DNA from: G963704535 sp963704535
GTDB lineage: Bacteria > Chloroflexota > Chloroflexia > Chloroflexales > Roseiflexaceae
NCBI GenBank assembly: GCA_963704535.1
Contig: OY969916.1
Location: forward strand, 2,728,001 to 2,792,000
DNA: 64,000 nt
Direction of reading: 5' to 3'
Position numbers and translations under genes: made by a program. Positions 20,301-28,106 of this stretch are shown one piece after another. Every line of letters begins with the position of its first letter. Position 1 is the stretch's first letter. Below the pieces are notes generated by a model. That model was not told the DNA's origin and made no database searches. It saw only the letters and a program-made list of their open reading frames with translations.

Positions 20301-20697
20301 ACGCAGTACAAGTCGATGGGCGATGCGGCGCTTGACCCGCGCCGGGCCGCACGGCTGACCGAGGATAGCAGCTCCTCGAACTTTGTTACCGCGCCGGTGG
20401 TGGGGCTGGCGACGGCAGCGCTGCTGGCAAGACCCGACAGAAATCGGCTGATCGTCAACCTGATGGATGGCGATATGGAAGACCACCCAAACGCGGTTGC
20501 ACAGTACAAGGAAACCCGCCGCGAGGGGATCGTCACCTTCGGCGTGTTTCTCGGTCAGCCAACCGACGATCAGCAGGGCAAAATGACCGAGCTGTTTGGG
20601 ACGAACAACTGGCGGCTCGATTGCCGAACTGACCGAGTTGCCCAATGTGGTCGGGCAGCGCATCGCCGACATCTTTAAATCCTTGGGAGGTGACTGA
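17313..20697 (+). CDS. MSCEGNR-domain metalloprotease-VWA protein, CobT/NorD-like (frameshifted end)
   Basis: Starts at ATG 17313 (MSCEGNRARYVAAV) with GGGAGG upstream. It has the shared N-terminal domain (1-105) and a zinc finger CATCGQWMPGKGS...HSC (about 384-401). A zinc-metalloprotease-like segment follows, with IYHEIGHELTTP (HExxH, about 517-524) and the downstream helix IYNIIEDGRMERD. An acidic Pro/Gly low-complexity linker leads to a C-terminal VWA domain with the MIDAS motif LLLDQSGSMAD (about 955) and NLMDGDMED. The zero frame ends in junk at 20678. One extra G near 20619 is enough to restore IAELTELPNVVGQRIADIFK, ending at TGA 20695-20697, which overlaps the next ATG. AAA+/VWA pairs usually remodel or load metal into a target complex; the target here is unknown. 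Confidence 0.75.
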
Positions 20698-21329
20698 TGC
20701 AAGAGTATATGGCCCCGGCGCACCCGTATCAGGCGGCGCTGGGCACGGGTATCGAGTGGACGCCCACAAGCGTGCGCCTGTGGGAGCAGGGCTGTGTCAC
20801 GGCGACCGCCACGCACACCACGACGACGCCGTGGGACTTCTGGTATGGGTTGCACTTCCGGCAGGCTTTCCCAAACGTCACGCACTGGTGGTTTCGTTCG
20901 CTCTGGACCGGGCGGATCGCCATCAGCCTGCCCGATGAGGCGCTGAGTGAGGAGCAGGCTTTGTGGGGCTGGATGACCTTCGACGTGCTCGACACGCCGA
21001 AGAGGCCGTGGACGATGAGCGAGGGCGCTGTGATAGTGATTGCGCCGCCCTACCCGCCCAATGAGGAGCAAAGTGCCAATCTCCCCTTGCGCCTGAGCCT
21101 GGCGCGGGCGATCCTGGCGGTGCTGCGCGACGAGCTGGCACCCGATAGCTGGCTGGGTGTGACCAGCCTGGTGCATCGTGATGAGCTGGAGCGGGTGTTC
21201 CCAACGAGCCACGCCGAGGCCGCCCGCTTGTTCGGGGGTGAGTGGCGGCTGGCCCACGGTGACGAAGCGCTCGCCGAGGCGCCGCGAGCAGCGCTGTGTG
21301 AGTTGCTGGGCCTGGTATCTCCGGCGTAG
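20697..21329 (+). CDS. hypothetical protein, 'APAHP' family copy 2
   Basis: A 210-residue homologue of the protein at 12398-13057: MAPAHPYQAALGTGIEWTP, FPNVTHWWFRSLWTGR, NLPLRLSLARAILAVL and VTSLVHRDELERV are conserved. Its ATG overlaps the stop of the VWA gene (TGATG) behind GGGAGGTG, so production is coupled to that protein. Unknown function; no signal peptide or membrane span. Each of the two copies directly follows an MSC-domain gene, which suggests a common partner role. Confidence 0.65.
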   Translation: MQEYMAPAHPYQAALGTGIEWTPTSVRLWEQGCVTATATHTTTTPWDFWYGLHFRQAFPNVTHWWFRSLWTGRIAISLPDEALSEEQALWGWMTFDVLDTPKRPWTMSEGAVIVIAPPYPPNEEQSANLPLRLSLARAILAVLRDELAPDSWLGVTSLVHRDELERVFPTSHAEAARLFGGEWRLAHGDEALAEAPRAALCELLGLVSPA

Positions 21330-21396
21330 TGCAACGGGGAGGAAAGGCCAGAAGTGAATCGACTGGTATGCTCAGGAGCGGGAAGGAGACGCTCGA

Positions 21397-21789
21397 TTGT
21401 CTGCACACATCCACATTGTCGATGATGAGCCTGGAGTCCGTGACGTTGTGGGGCGCTTCCTGTCGCGGGCCGGCTATGTCGTAAGCAGCTCGGCAACAGG
21501 CGCGGAGGCGGTGGCCGCACTCCTCGGTCAGCCGCCTGACCTGGTGCTGCTCGACGTTTCGCTGCCGGATGGCGACGGTGTTGCGCTCTGCGCCCGTCTG
21601 AAGGGAGATATTGCCCTCACGACCGTGCCGATCTTGCTGCTGACTGGCTATGACACACCGGAACTGCGCGGAGAGGCGCAGCACGCCGGGGCTGCCGCAG
21701 TGCTCGGCAAGCCGTTTGGGTTTGGCGATCTGATCACGTCTGTCGCAGAGCATCTCGCTCCAGCAGCTACAGTGAACAGCGAGAGATGA
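21397..21789 (+). CDS. stand-alone response-regulator receiver protein
   Basis: A CheY-like receiver domain of 130 residues with HIVDDEPGV (acidic pocket), VLLDVSLPDGDG (phospho-acceptor Asp, about residue 50), ILLLTGY (Thr switch) and VLGKPF (Lys). There is no output domain, so it acts by protein-protein contact or belongs to a phosphorelay. No histidine kinase is in the window. The start is a TTG (21397) preceded by GGAAGGAG; no in-frame ATG gives a full domain. Confidence 0.8.
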   Translation: MSAHIHIVDDEPGVRDVVGRFLSRAGYVVSSSATGAEAVAALLGQPPDLVLLDVSLPDGDGVALCARLKGDIALTTVPILLLTGYDTPELRGEAQHAGAAAVLGKPFGFGDLITSVAEHLAPAATVNSER

Positions 21790-21930
21790 CGTCGGTGCTT
21801 CGTGCAGCAGCGCCAGATCCTCGCCGCTCCGGGGCGCATATCACCCAGGTCGCGGCGGTCGAGCAGGTCGATCGCTGGCTCGCCTGGGGCGTCTGAGCGG
21901 TCTCAGCAGTCGCCAGTCGAGGAGGAACGA

Positions 21931-21960
21931 GAGGGCCGGATCGCCAACGATCCGGCCCTC
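21931..21960. terminator. perfect 13-bp hairpin, possible terminator
   Basis: GAGGGCCGGATCG pairs exactly with 21948-21960 across a CCAA loop. There is no U-run after it, so intrinsic termination is uncertain. It separates the receiver gene from the repeat cluster and D12 methyltransferase. Confidence 0.5.
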
Positions 21961-21972
21961 GCGCTTGACAGC

Positions 21973-22105
21973 ATCGCCAGAAATGACGATACTGCAGCCC
22001 ACATGTTCATCGTCATTTTTGGCGATAGCACCAGGTAGAGCCACTGCTCCAGCATCGTCACATTCGACGATGGCGGCCGTGGCCAGCCTCGCCAGAACTG
22101 ACGAT
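21973..22105. repeat. cluster of 18-bp near-palindromes, consensus ATCGCCAGAWWYGACGAT
   Basis: Copies are ATCGCCAGAAATGACGAT at 21973-21990, its inverted relative at 22009-22026, a rearranged copy at 22054-22071, and one at 22089-22105. Two more are at 23052-23069 and 24362-24379. Each unit is itself nearly palindromic (ATCG...CGAT outer arms). This resembles a protein-binding site family; ParB or the receiver-linked regulator are possible binders. Confidence 0.55.
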
Positions 22106-22171
22106 GCGCGCTCGAGCAATTCGATCGGCGCTGGCGGTCGAGCACCACCGCTTTGTAGCGAGGAGCCGGGA

Positions 22172-23065
22172 ATGGACGGCGGCAAAGCAGGCGCGGGGGT
22201 CTTCCAGCAAATCATCAACCAGATCCTGCCGCACGCGGTCTTTATCGAGGCATTTCTCGGCAAGGGCGCGGTTCTGCGCAACAAGCGCCCGGCCGAACGC
22301 ACGATCGGCGTCGAGCTGGATGCGCAAGTGATTGTCGAGCACTGGCGCGGCGATGAGGTGCCGAACCTTGAGATCGTCTGTGGCGACGCGCTGACCTTCC
22401 TGCGCAGCTACTCCTGGCGTGGCGATGAGTTTCTATATTTGGACCCGCCGTACTTGATGGCGACCCGCAGCATGCAGAGGCCCATCTACCGCCACGAGTT
22501 CGCCACGATCGAGCAGCACCGCGAGCTATTGACGCTGCTCAGGTCGCTGCCCTGCCCGGTCGCGATCTCTGGATACTGCTCGTGGCTGTACGAGCTGGAG
22601 CTGGCCGGCTGGCGCTCGATCAGCTACCAGACCGTCAAGCGCAGCGGCGCGCTGGGGGTCGAGCACTTGTGGATGAACTACGATCCGCCCCTGGAATTGC
22701 ACGATTATCGCTTTCTTGGGGGCGATTTCCGAGAGCGCGAGCGGATAGGGCGCAAGTGCCAGCGCTGGAGGGAGCGGCTACGCCAGATGCCTGTGCTGGA
22801 GCGCCTGCTCGTATCTGTGGCGATCGAGGAGGTGCGGAGCGAGATCGCCGAGAGGCCGCGAGAGATTCAGGATTATCGATCATTGGGGAGCACCTTCCGA
22901 GAGCGCGAGCGGGTGGCGCGCAAGTGCAAGCGCTGGAAGGAGCGGCTACGGCGGATGCCTGAGCTGGAGCGCCAGGCGTTGTTTACAGCGATCGATGAGG
23001 TACGGAGCGAGGTCGCCGAGGGGCCTCACGCGGGCGTTGGGCAGGAGGCGCATCACCAGATTTGA
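22172..23065 (+). CDS. D12-class DNA adenine methyltransferase with duplicated C-terminal motif
   Basis: An adenine-N6 methyltransferase of the D12/Dam type. The SAM-binding FxGxG-like motif is FIEAFLGKGAVL (residues about 22-33) and the catalytic motif is LYLDPPYLM (about 89-97). The start ATG 22172 has a GAGGAG ribosome binding site; the longer open frame from 21965 crosses the repeat cluster and is not used. After the catalytic domain come two tandem copies of a roughly 53-residue Arg/Glu-rich unit (DYRFLGGDFRERERIGRKC... and DYRSLGSTFRERERVARKC...), likely helical and DNA- or RNA-binding. This is unusual for Dam-like enzymes. No endonuclease is adjacent. Confidence 0.8.
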   Translation: MDGGKAGAGVFQQIINQILPHAVFIEAFLGKGAVLRNKRPAERTIGVELDAQVIVEHWRGDEVPNLEIVCGDALTFLRSYSWRGDEFLYLDPPYLMATRSMQRPIYRHEFATIEQHRELLTLLRSLPCPVAISGYCSWLYELELAGWRSISYQTVKRSGALGVEHLWMNYDPPLELHDYRFLGGDFRERERIGRKCQRWRERLRQMPVLERLLVSVAIEEVRSEIAERPREIQDYRSLGSTFRERERVARKCKRWKERLRRMPELERQALFTAIDEVRSEVAEGPHAGVGQEAHHQI

Positions 23066-24035
23066 CGATGGATGGCGGAAACTCTCCGCGTAGGGTGCCG
23101 ATCTCCAGGCTCTGCCCGGTCGCCGGATCGAACCAGAGCAGCGACATCAGGCCATGTACAGACCCATAGTTTCAACTACAGCTTCTATATCACACCTCTG
23201 TTTCATCTAGCCGTGATTTCACGTCAGTTCCTCATGCGGCTGCGCCGCACCCTGATGCATGAAAATAGACTGCTCGCGGTTCTCGGTTCTTGGTTCTCGG
23301 TTCTATTTTCACGTTAGAATGACTTTGCAAACACGCCCTTGGATGTCGGCTTCCCTTTTGGTGCGATTTCAGAAAATTTACAATCTCAGGAGTTACGCAG
23401 TTGCAAAAGATCGCTTTGACCCTTTGAGAGCCAATAAACTGGACTTTGGGCGGTGGCATCTCCCCTAAACTGAGAGGTTTTAGATATAGTTTGCGCCCCT
23501 AAATCGCCGCTGGAAGGCTCAACGGTGTAACTCCTAAATCTTTTTTCCTCTGAATTTACGCAATATTATATAACGGGCTGAAGCGCCGCCGATCGCTTGG
23601 CAGGCAGAAGACGGCGCTTCAGAGAGGGCCGGCAAAGGGGTGTGCGACTCTCCTTCGCTGGTCCACGCGAAGTGTTGGTGACATTATAAACGACAAGTCT
23701 GCGTGTCGTCTGTTTCCTTCGTATAGCACTTACGGATGATGTGCCCAAGTGGATGTCACAGCGTAGAGAAATTTTGGACTTCTTTCGTTGTGATGGTTCA
23801 TACGGTCCATGTAGATGCCGCTGTACAGTACCAAGACTCGGTTCTGATTTATATTTTCACCGGATAGTCGAACTCAGTCGCTTTATGGATGAGAGCAACA
23901 AGGAACATCAACGTGGAAACCATGCAAGCTAACCCGAAGAGACACGAAGCACCAAGAAGGGTGACTCCCACGACACAATTCCATAGGAGGGCTAGCCACT
24001 CCAGAGCCCAACGTCGTTCAGCAAATCGGAGGCGT
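23066..24035. other. gene-poor interval with AT-rich stretches
   Basis: No gene of convincing quality is seen. On the minus strand about 23130-22960 a short frame reads SLLWFDPATGQSLEIGTLRGEFPP, possibly a remnant. The region also has a run of TTCTCGGTTC direct repeats near 23278-23303 and a possible MITE at 23388-23535. Composition is lower in GC than the flanks, typical of insertion debris. Confidence 0.4.
23388..23535. mobile_element. possible MITE with 9-bp inverted ends
   Basis: AGGAGTTAC at 23388-23396 is exactly inverted at 23527-23535, enclosing 148 bp with no gene. AGGAGTTACGCA-type ends are common in insertion sequences. No target duplication is clear, so this is weakly supported. 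Confidence 0.3.
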
Positions 24036-24215
24036 ATGGATCGACGTACACCGCTATCCAGTGGAACAACACGACATTATCTCGCGCTCGCTGTTCTGCT
24101 GCTGGTCGCATTGAATGCTGGCGTAGCCATGTTTGTCCCAGCGGCGCGCGAGATTTTCGATAAGCTGTTCCAGGTCCTGCTCCTGGTGATTGGTTACTAC
24201 TTCGGGCGCCGCTGA
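24036..24215 (+). CDS. small membrane protein
   Basis: Starting at ATG 24036 (RBS GGAGG directly upstream) this encodes 59 residues. It has a basic N-terminus (MDRRTPLSSGTTRHY), a hydrophobic segment LALAVLLLVALNAGVAMFVP, a short amphipathic linker, and a second hydrophobic stretch LFQVLLLVIGYYFGRR. A longer start at 23889 would add 49 basic, low-complexity residues and is less likely. The strong hairpin at 24240-24268 follows as a terminator. Function is unknown; two-span small proteins of this type include holin-like proteins and toxins. Confidence 0.55.
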   Translation: MDRRTPLSSGTTRHYLALAVLLLVALNAGVAMFVPAAREIFDKLFQVLLLVIGYYFGRR

Positions 24216-24239
24216 GAAACCGTAAACACACTTTAGTGG

Positions 24240-24268
24240 CTGCCGGTGGTCTGCATAACCACCGGCAG
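24240..24268. terminator. terminator-like hairpin
   Basis: CTGCCGGTGGT (24240-24250) pairs perfectly with 24258-24268 across a 7-nt loop and is followed by TTCC. It lies 25 bp after the small membrane-protein stop. Confidence 0.6.
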
Positions 24269-24425
24269 TTCCATTGTCACCCGTGCCCGCAGCAGCTCGA
24301 CAAGGCACCGCAGCGAGACGGCCGCCGGCAGCGTCTTCGCAGATGCTGGCCGCAAGGCCTCATCGCCAGATTCGACGATGGGTGCCGGCGCCGGGCAACA
24401 TAGAGAACACTAGAATGAGAATTAG

Positions 24426-24461
24426 GGCATTGTACGCAAACGCGCGTTTGCGTACAATGCC
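24426..24461. repeat. 36-bp perfect palindrome, copy 2 of the TGTACGCAAACGC element
   Basis: The 26-bp core is identical to 3345-3370 and is extended here by 5 symmetric bases on each side (GGCAT/ATGCC). It is intergenic in this copy. Confidence 0.85.
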
Positions 24462-24926
24462 GAGTAGTTCACAGGGATCGAGAATGACCAGGGGCAGTCA
24501 TCATCATCCCGCTTCCTGACTATTCGCCACCAGCGCCCGCAGCAACCCGACGATCCGCCGCGGCGCGTCCAGGTCGTCCCGTGTCTCCTGCTCCTCGGCC
24601 AGCAGCGCCCAGGCCGCCGGCAGGGCCGTGGCCGGCAGTGTACACGGCTCACCACCGCAGCGCGGGGGTGTGATATGCCAGCCATCGTCATCGACCGCCA
24701 GCCGCCAGCAGAACGAGGAAGCCGGTTGTCAGCAACTTTCAAGTGGGGGTCGTTGCGGTCAACGGCACTTCAGGCCGACACGAAGCGATATTCTCGGTGT
24801 TGTGGGTTCTTCGGTGGGGAAGCGCAACTGGGGGAGGGGCTTGCGTCAAACGAGGGACAACGGAGGGCATAGGAAAGCCCTCCAGGGAAGGCTCCCTGAA
24901 GGGCTAAATCGGCGGGCGGAGAGGTT
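24462..24926. other. intergenic interval without a clear gene
   Basis: Short open frames on both strands are seen but none has a convincing start, ribosome binding site or domain. A GGGAAGGCTCCCTGAAGGGC-type inverted patch lies near 24878-24906, just downstream of the pentapeptide gene stop, and may serve as its terminator. Confidence 0.35.
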
Positions 24927-26045
24927 TCAGCCGAGCGGGGGTGTTGCAGTTGTCGTTGCGGTGTCTTCGGCGGCAGTTCCGTACTTCGAGCCATCGGGCA
25001 TAGTCGCTCCTAGAAGATTGGCCCCTTCCAGGTTGGCCGCTTGTAGCTTGACCCCCTGGTATTCAGCAAGAAACAGGGTGGCTCCTTCCAGGTTTGCCTC
25101 ACGAAGGTCGGCTCCTTCTAAGTTTGCCCCACTCAGAATAGCTCCGCGTAGATCGACCCCCCGCAGGTTGGCACTCAGTAGCCAAGCCCCTCCTAGATCG
25201 GCCTCTCGCAGATTGGCCCCTCCTAGATCGGCCTCTCGCAGATTGGCCCCTCCTAGATTGGCTTTAATCAAAACTGTCCCACATAGCTTGGCTGCAAATA
25301 GATTGGTTCCTCCCAGATTGGAGCCTTGTAGATTTGCCCTTTCTAAGCGAGCACCCGATAGATCAGCCGCCACCAAGTTGGCTCCTTGAAGTTCGGCCTC
25401 TTGCAGATTGGCCTTTCGTAGGTTGACCGTCTGCAATACAGCCCCCGGCAGTTTGACCTTTTTGAGTATGGCCTCTTCTAGTTGAACCCTCTCCAACTTG
25501 GCACCGCGCAAATCGGCCTCGTGCAACCAGGCACCGCGCAAATCGGCCCCTTCCAAGTCTACCCCTCGCAGGTCGGCTCCTTGCAAATTGGCTTTTTGCA
25601 GGTACGCATACGGCAAAATGGCCCCTCGCAGCTTCGCCCCTGATAGGTTGGCTTTATGTAGTGAACCATCCCAATGCCACTTGTGTACTACTAGCTCTCG
25701 AACCGCTCGTAACGCAATTCCATTATCCGTTGGATGCCCCATTTCTCGAATAAGCTGTGCTTTTAGCTGCTGTTCTGCTCGGCGTTCGTTCAACCAGTCG
25801 ATAGTGAAAACGGCAAGCGCGATACCCACCAAGGTCGTAGCGGCACTGGTGTAAAAATCCTTGATGAAACTTCCCCACTCCTCGCCTGCGCGGGGTAGTG
25901 AGTTGCAGAGGTCAGAATAGCAGTACAGATAGGCGTATCCTCCGATCCCTACCAATACACCGAACACACCAAGCAGAAGTGCCGCAACTCTTGGAGCGGT
26001 GAACCAACTAACAAGCTGTTGCCAAAAGCTATCTCGTTGCATCAT
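24927..26045 (-). CDS. membrane-anchored pentapeptide-repeat protein
   Basis: A 372-residue protein with two hydrophobic N-terminal segments (VAALLLGVFGVLVGIGGYAYLY and a second at TTLVGIALAVFTIDWL). A roughly 40-residue connector (LKAQLIREMGHPTDNGIALRAVRELV) follows, then about 40 A(D/N)LxX pentapeptide repeats from residue about 130 to 355 (for example ANLSGAKLRGAIL, ADLRGVDLEGADLRG). These repeats form a right-handed quadrilateral beta-helix. The last 15 residues are Thr-rich. The role is unknown; related proteins are common in Chloroflexota and cyanobacteria. Start ATG 26045 (MMQRDSFWQQ). Confidence 0.85.
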   Translation of the reverse strand: MMQRDSFWQQLVSWFTAPRVAALLLGVFGVLVGIGGYAYLYCYSDLCNSLPRAGEEWGSFIKDFYTSAATTLVGIALAVFTIDWLNERRAEQQLKAQLIREMGHPTDNGIALRAVRELVVHKWHWDGSLHKANLSGAKLRGAILPYAYLQKANLQGADLRGVDLEGADLRGAWLHEADLRGAKLERVQLEEAILKKVKLPGAVLQTVNLRKANLQEAELQGANLVAADLSGARLERANLQGSNLGGTNLFAAKLCGTVLIKANLGGANLREADLGGANLREADLGGAWLLSANLRGVDLRGAILSGANLEGADLREANLEGATLFLAEYQGVKLQAANLEGANLLGATMPDGSKYGTAAEDTATTTATPPLG

Positions 26046-26109
26046 ATCATTACCCCGTTGTGCATATGCCTACGCAGGAGGTTCAGTCGGGGTTACAGAC
26101 ACGATTGTA

Positions 26110-26920
26110 TCACGCACCAGGAAACAACGGCTCAGGGTCAGCGAGGGCCGCTTTGAGGGTGATGCGCCCCGGCATCCGGGCCTTCCAGCTCCCCGGAGCC
26201 GCCGGGCTGGCGCTGGTCTTCTTGGCTGTCTTCTTCGCCGGCTTCGGGTCCACTGAGAAAGCCGTCGGCCACTCCCTTCGTTAAGTAAAGCTGCCTGCGC
26301 GGGCCTAATGAAATTTGACGATCAAACCCAGTAATGCTAGGCGCCACAACCGCTTTATGATTGGTGCCTCTACCGGGAAGCAACGCGATCACGTTCTTGC
26401 CGCGAACCGGCGATCGTTCGAGCCGGCGCTGGAGTGCGCGAGCGAGATGCCGGCGAGCATCGTCTATTGTGCATGAAGCAGGAGCAGGTGGCGAGAGCGG
26501 GATCGTGGCAAGTACCGGATGGTCGCCGAACACCTCGCGCATGAGCAACTCGAATAGCTCGCCTCCGGTGCGGTTGAGCGGGGCGCGTAGCGACGCCTCG
26601 GAGCAGGCGAGCAGCAGCTCGGCCGCCGTCGGCATCGTCAGATCGCCGCCCGCGAGAGTGCGGCCAATCAGCTCGGCCAGGTGCAACTCGTACAGACGCG
26701 CATGGCCCCAGCGCATCAGGTCGTGCGTGGGCTCCAGGATCGCCAGGGAGAGCGCTGCGGTCAGCAGCTCGGCGTGCTCCGGGTGCTCCCTGGTGGCCTC
26801 CAGAACGGCCGCAGCGGCGCGCTGGTCGGGCATAAAGAGCACAATGTCGCTGTCAGCCGGCGCAGCATCTTCGGCTGCGATGGGCGCGCTGGCTTCGATG
26901 TCGTGCAGATCGGCGCTCAT
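26110..26920 (-). CDS. hypothetical protein, last gene of accessory operon (probable frameshift)
   Basis: Starts at ATG 26920 (MSADLHDIEAS) with GAGGAGCGAGG upstream; the longer frame to 27034 overlaps the upstream gene. The N-terminal 170 residues are helical (LLTAALSLAILEPTHDLMRWG, LLLACSEASLRAPLN). A more conserved-looking block follows, GKNVIALLPGRGTNHKAVVAPSITGFD. The zero frame stops at 26138 after an odd Glu/Gly tail. From about 26250 the adjacent frame reads VDPKPAKKTAKKTSASPAA then GRITLKAALADPEPLFPGA to a stop at 26110, which looks authentic. A 1-nt indel is therefore inferred. Function unknown. Confidence 0.5.
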
Positions 26921-26999
26921 TCCTCGCTCCTCGTGTGCCTCCAGCGTCAGGTTTTCTGGTCGTCCAGCTCCTCGCTGCTGTGATTTTGCTGCTGGTCGC

Positions 27000-27671
27000 T
27001 CATACCGGCCGCTCCTCCTGCGCATAGCGGCCATCGGCGCGGGCCTGGGCGTAGGTGCCCAGGCGTGTCAGCAGATCCCGCCACGCCTGCCGAGCAGCCA
27101 CCGCCGCAGCGTGCAGGGCCTCGATGCGCGCCCCGGCCGGCTGGTCCTGGCATAAGTAGCAGTGGGTTTGTGCGGCTGGATAGCCGCCTTTCAGTCTCAC
27201 CATCTTCGCTGTGTGGCGCTCGGCTAGGGCGCGCCGCACCTCCGGCACATCTCCGGTCCAGAAGTAGGTCGGCGAGTAGCGGCGATCCGGTGGCAGGTAC
27301 AGGTAAATCACACTCGGCGTGAGTGGGTTGGCCGCACCCTTGCCCGCCGCAGCCAGGCGTTCGTCGTAGCGCCCCAGCTCGCGCAGCGCCCCCGCCAGCG
27401 CATCAAGCGCGGCCTGCCAGGCGTCGCGGACCTGCTGCGCTTCTGCCCAGGCATCCTCATCCGGTAGGCAATGGACGAGATGATCCGGCCGGTTGAGGAT
27501 CGCCTGCCCCGGCCGTGCCGTCACACCGGGCAGCGTGCCCGGCTCGACGCGCACGCCCGACGGCGTGTCGCCCAGCACCTTCAACCGTTCGATCGGCGCG
27601 GCGCGCCAGGGATGATGCAACTCGCCGACGTGCAGCACATGCGGGACCAGCGCGATTGTCTCGGTTGACAT
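27000..27671 (-). CDS. hypothetical protein (copy A of duplicated operon)
   Basis: A 223-residue protein starting MSTETIALVPHVLHVGELHHPW. It contains a Trp/Tyr-rich middle (YLYLPPDRRYSPTYFWTGDVPEV) and a CYLCQ cysteine pair near residue 180. No membrane segment is visible. A broken homologue lies at 62368-62936. It is separated by 9 bp from the transglutaminase-like gene upstream, so it belongs to the operon. No family is recognised. Confidence 0.6.
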   Translation of the reverse strand: MSTETIALVPHVLHVGELHHPWRAAPIERLKVLGDTPSGVRVEPGTLPGVTARPGQAILNRPDHLVHCLPDEDAWAEAQQVRDAWQAALDALAGALRELGRYDERLAAAGKGAANPLTPSVIYLYLPPDRRYSPTYFWTGDVPEVRRALAERHTAKMVRLKGGYPAAQTHCYLCQDQPAGARIEALHAAAVAARQAWRDLLTRLGTYAQARADGRYAQEERPV

Positions 27672-27680
27672 GCTGTTGCC

Positions 27681-28106
27681 TCACTGTTCTAGCTGGCGAA
27701 GCTGCTGCGCCAGCGCATCGAGATCGATTCCCTCTGAGCGTGCCAGCGCTAGGGCGCTGGGAGCGTCGGCACCGAACGGCGGCACGGTGGGGTCGTCGTG
27801 GCGGATCTGCGGCCAATCGGAGGGCCAGAAGACCCCGTGCGGCACCTCTGGCCGATCTCCGAACCACATACGGGCGCGATAGTCCACGCGCCAGCCATCG
27901 GCGAGATTGATCCACAGATGCGGCGCCACGTTGCGGTCGCTGGGCCGATGCAGGATGCCCCCGACGCCGACGGTGTGTTCGATCCGGGCGCGCGAGAGCA
28001 GCGCGCTGATCAGACAGGTCATCCCGTCGCACTCCAGCGCGCAGCGGTCGAGCTGGTCGAGCACGCGGGCCAGTGGGTGCGGGTGTTGTTTGCTGGTACT
28101 GCTCAT
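27681..28106 (-). CDS. transglutaminase-like cysteine-protease-fold protein
   Basis: A 141-residue protein. The segment ALECDGMTCLISALLSRARI (Cys near residue 26 on a helix) followed by PHLWINLADGWRVDYRARMW matches the Cys-His-Asp spacing of the transglutaminase-like superfamily, where the pattern is usually C...ALLRALGI...HxWxE...DGW..xDxT. This is fold-level recognition, not a close hit. It may be an active peptidase or amidase, or an inactive binding domain. Its ATG overlaps the upstream stop (ATGA). A second, intact copy is at 62946-63371. Confidence 0.5.
   Translation of the reverse strand: MSSTSKQHPHPLARVLDQLDRCALECDGMTCLISALLSRARIEHTVGVGGILHRPSDRNVAPHLWINLADGWRVDYRARMWFGDRPEVPHGVFWPSDWPQIRHDDPTVPPFGADAPSALALARSEGIDLDALAQQLRQLEQ

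Noticed and set aside
24960..25660. Plus-strand frame of Pro/Ser/Arg repeats over 24.6-25.4 kb
   Set aside because: It is the antisense of the pentapeptide-repeat gene; the repeat periodicity is explained by that gene.
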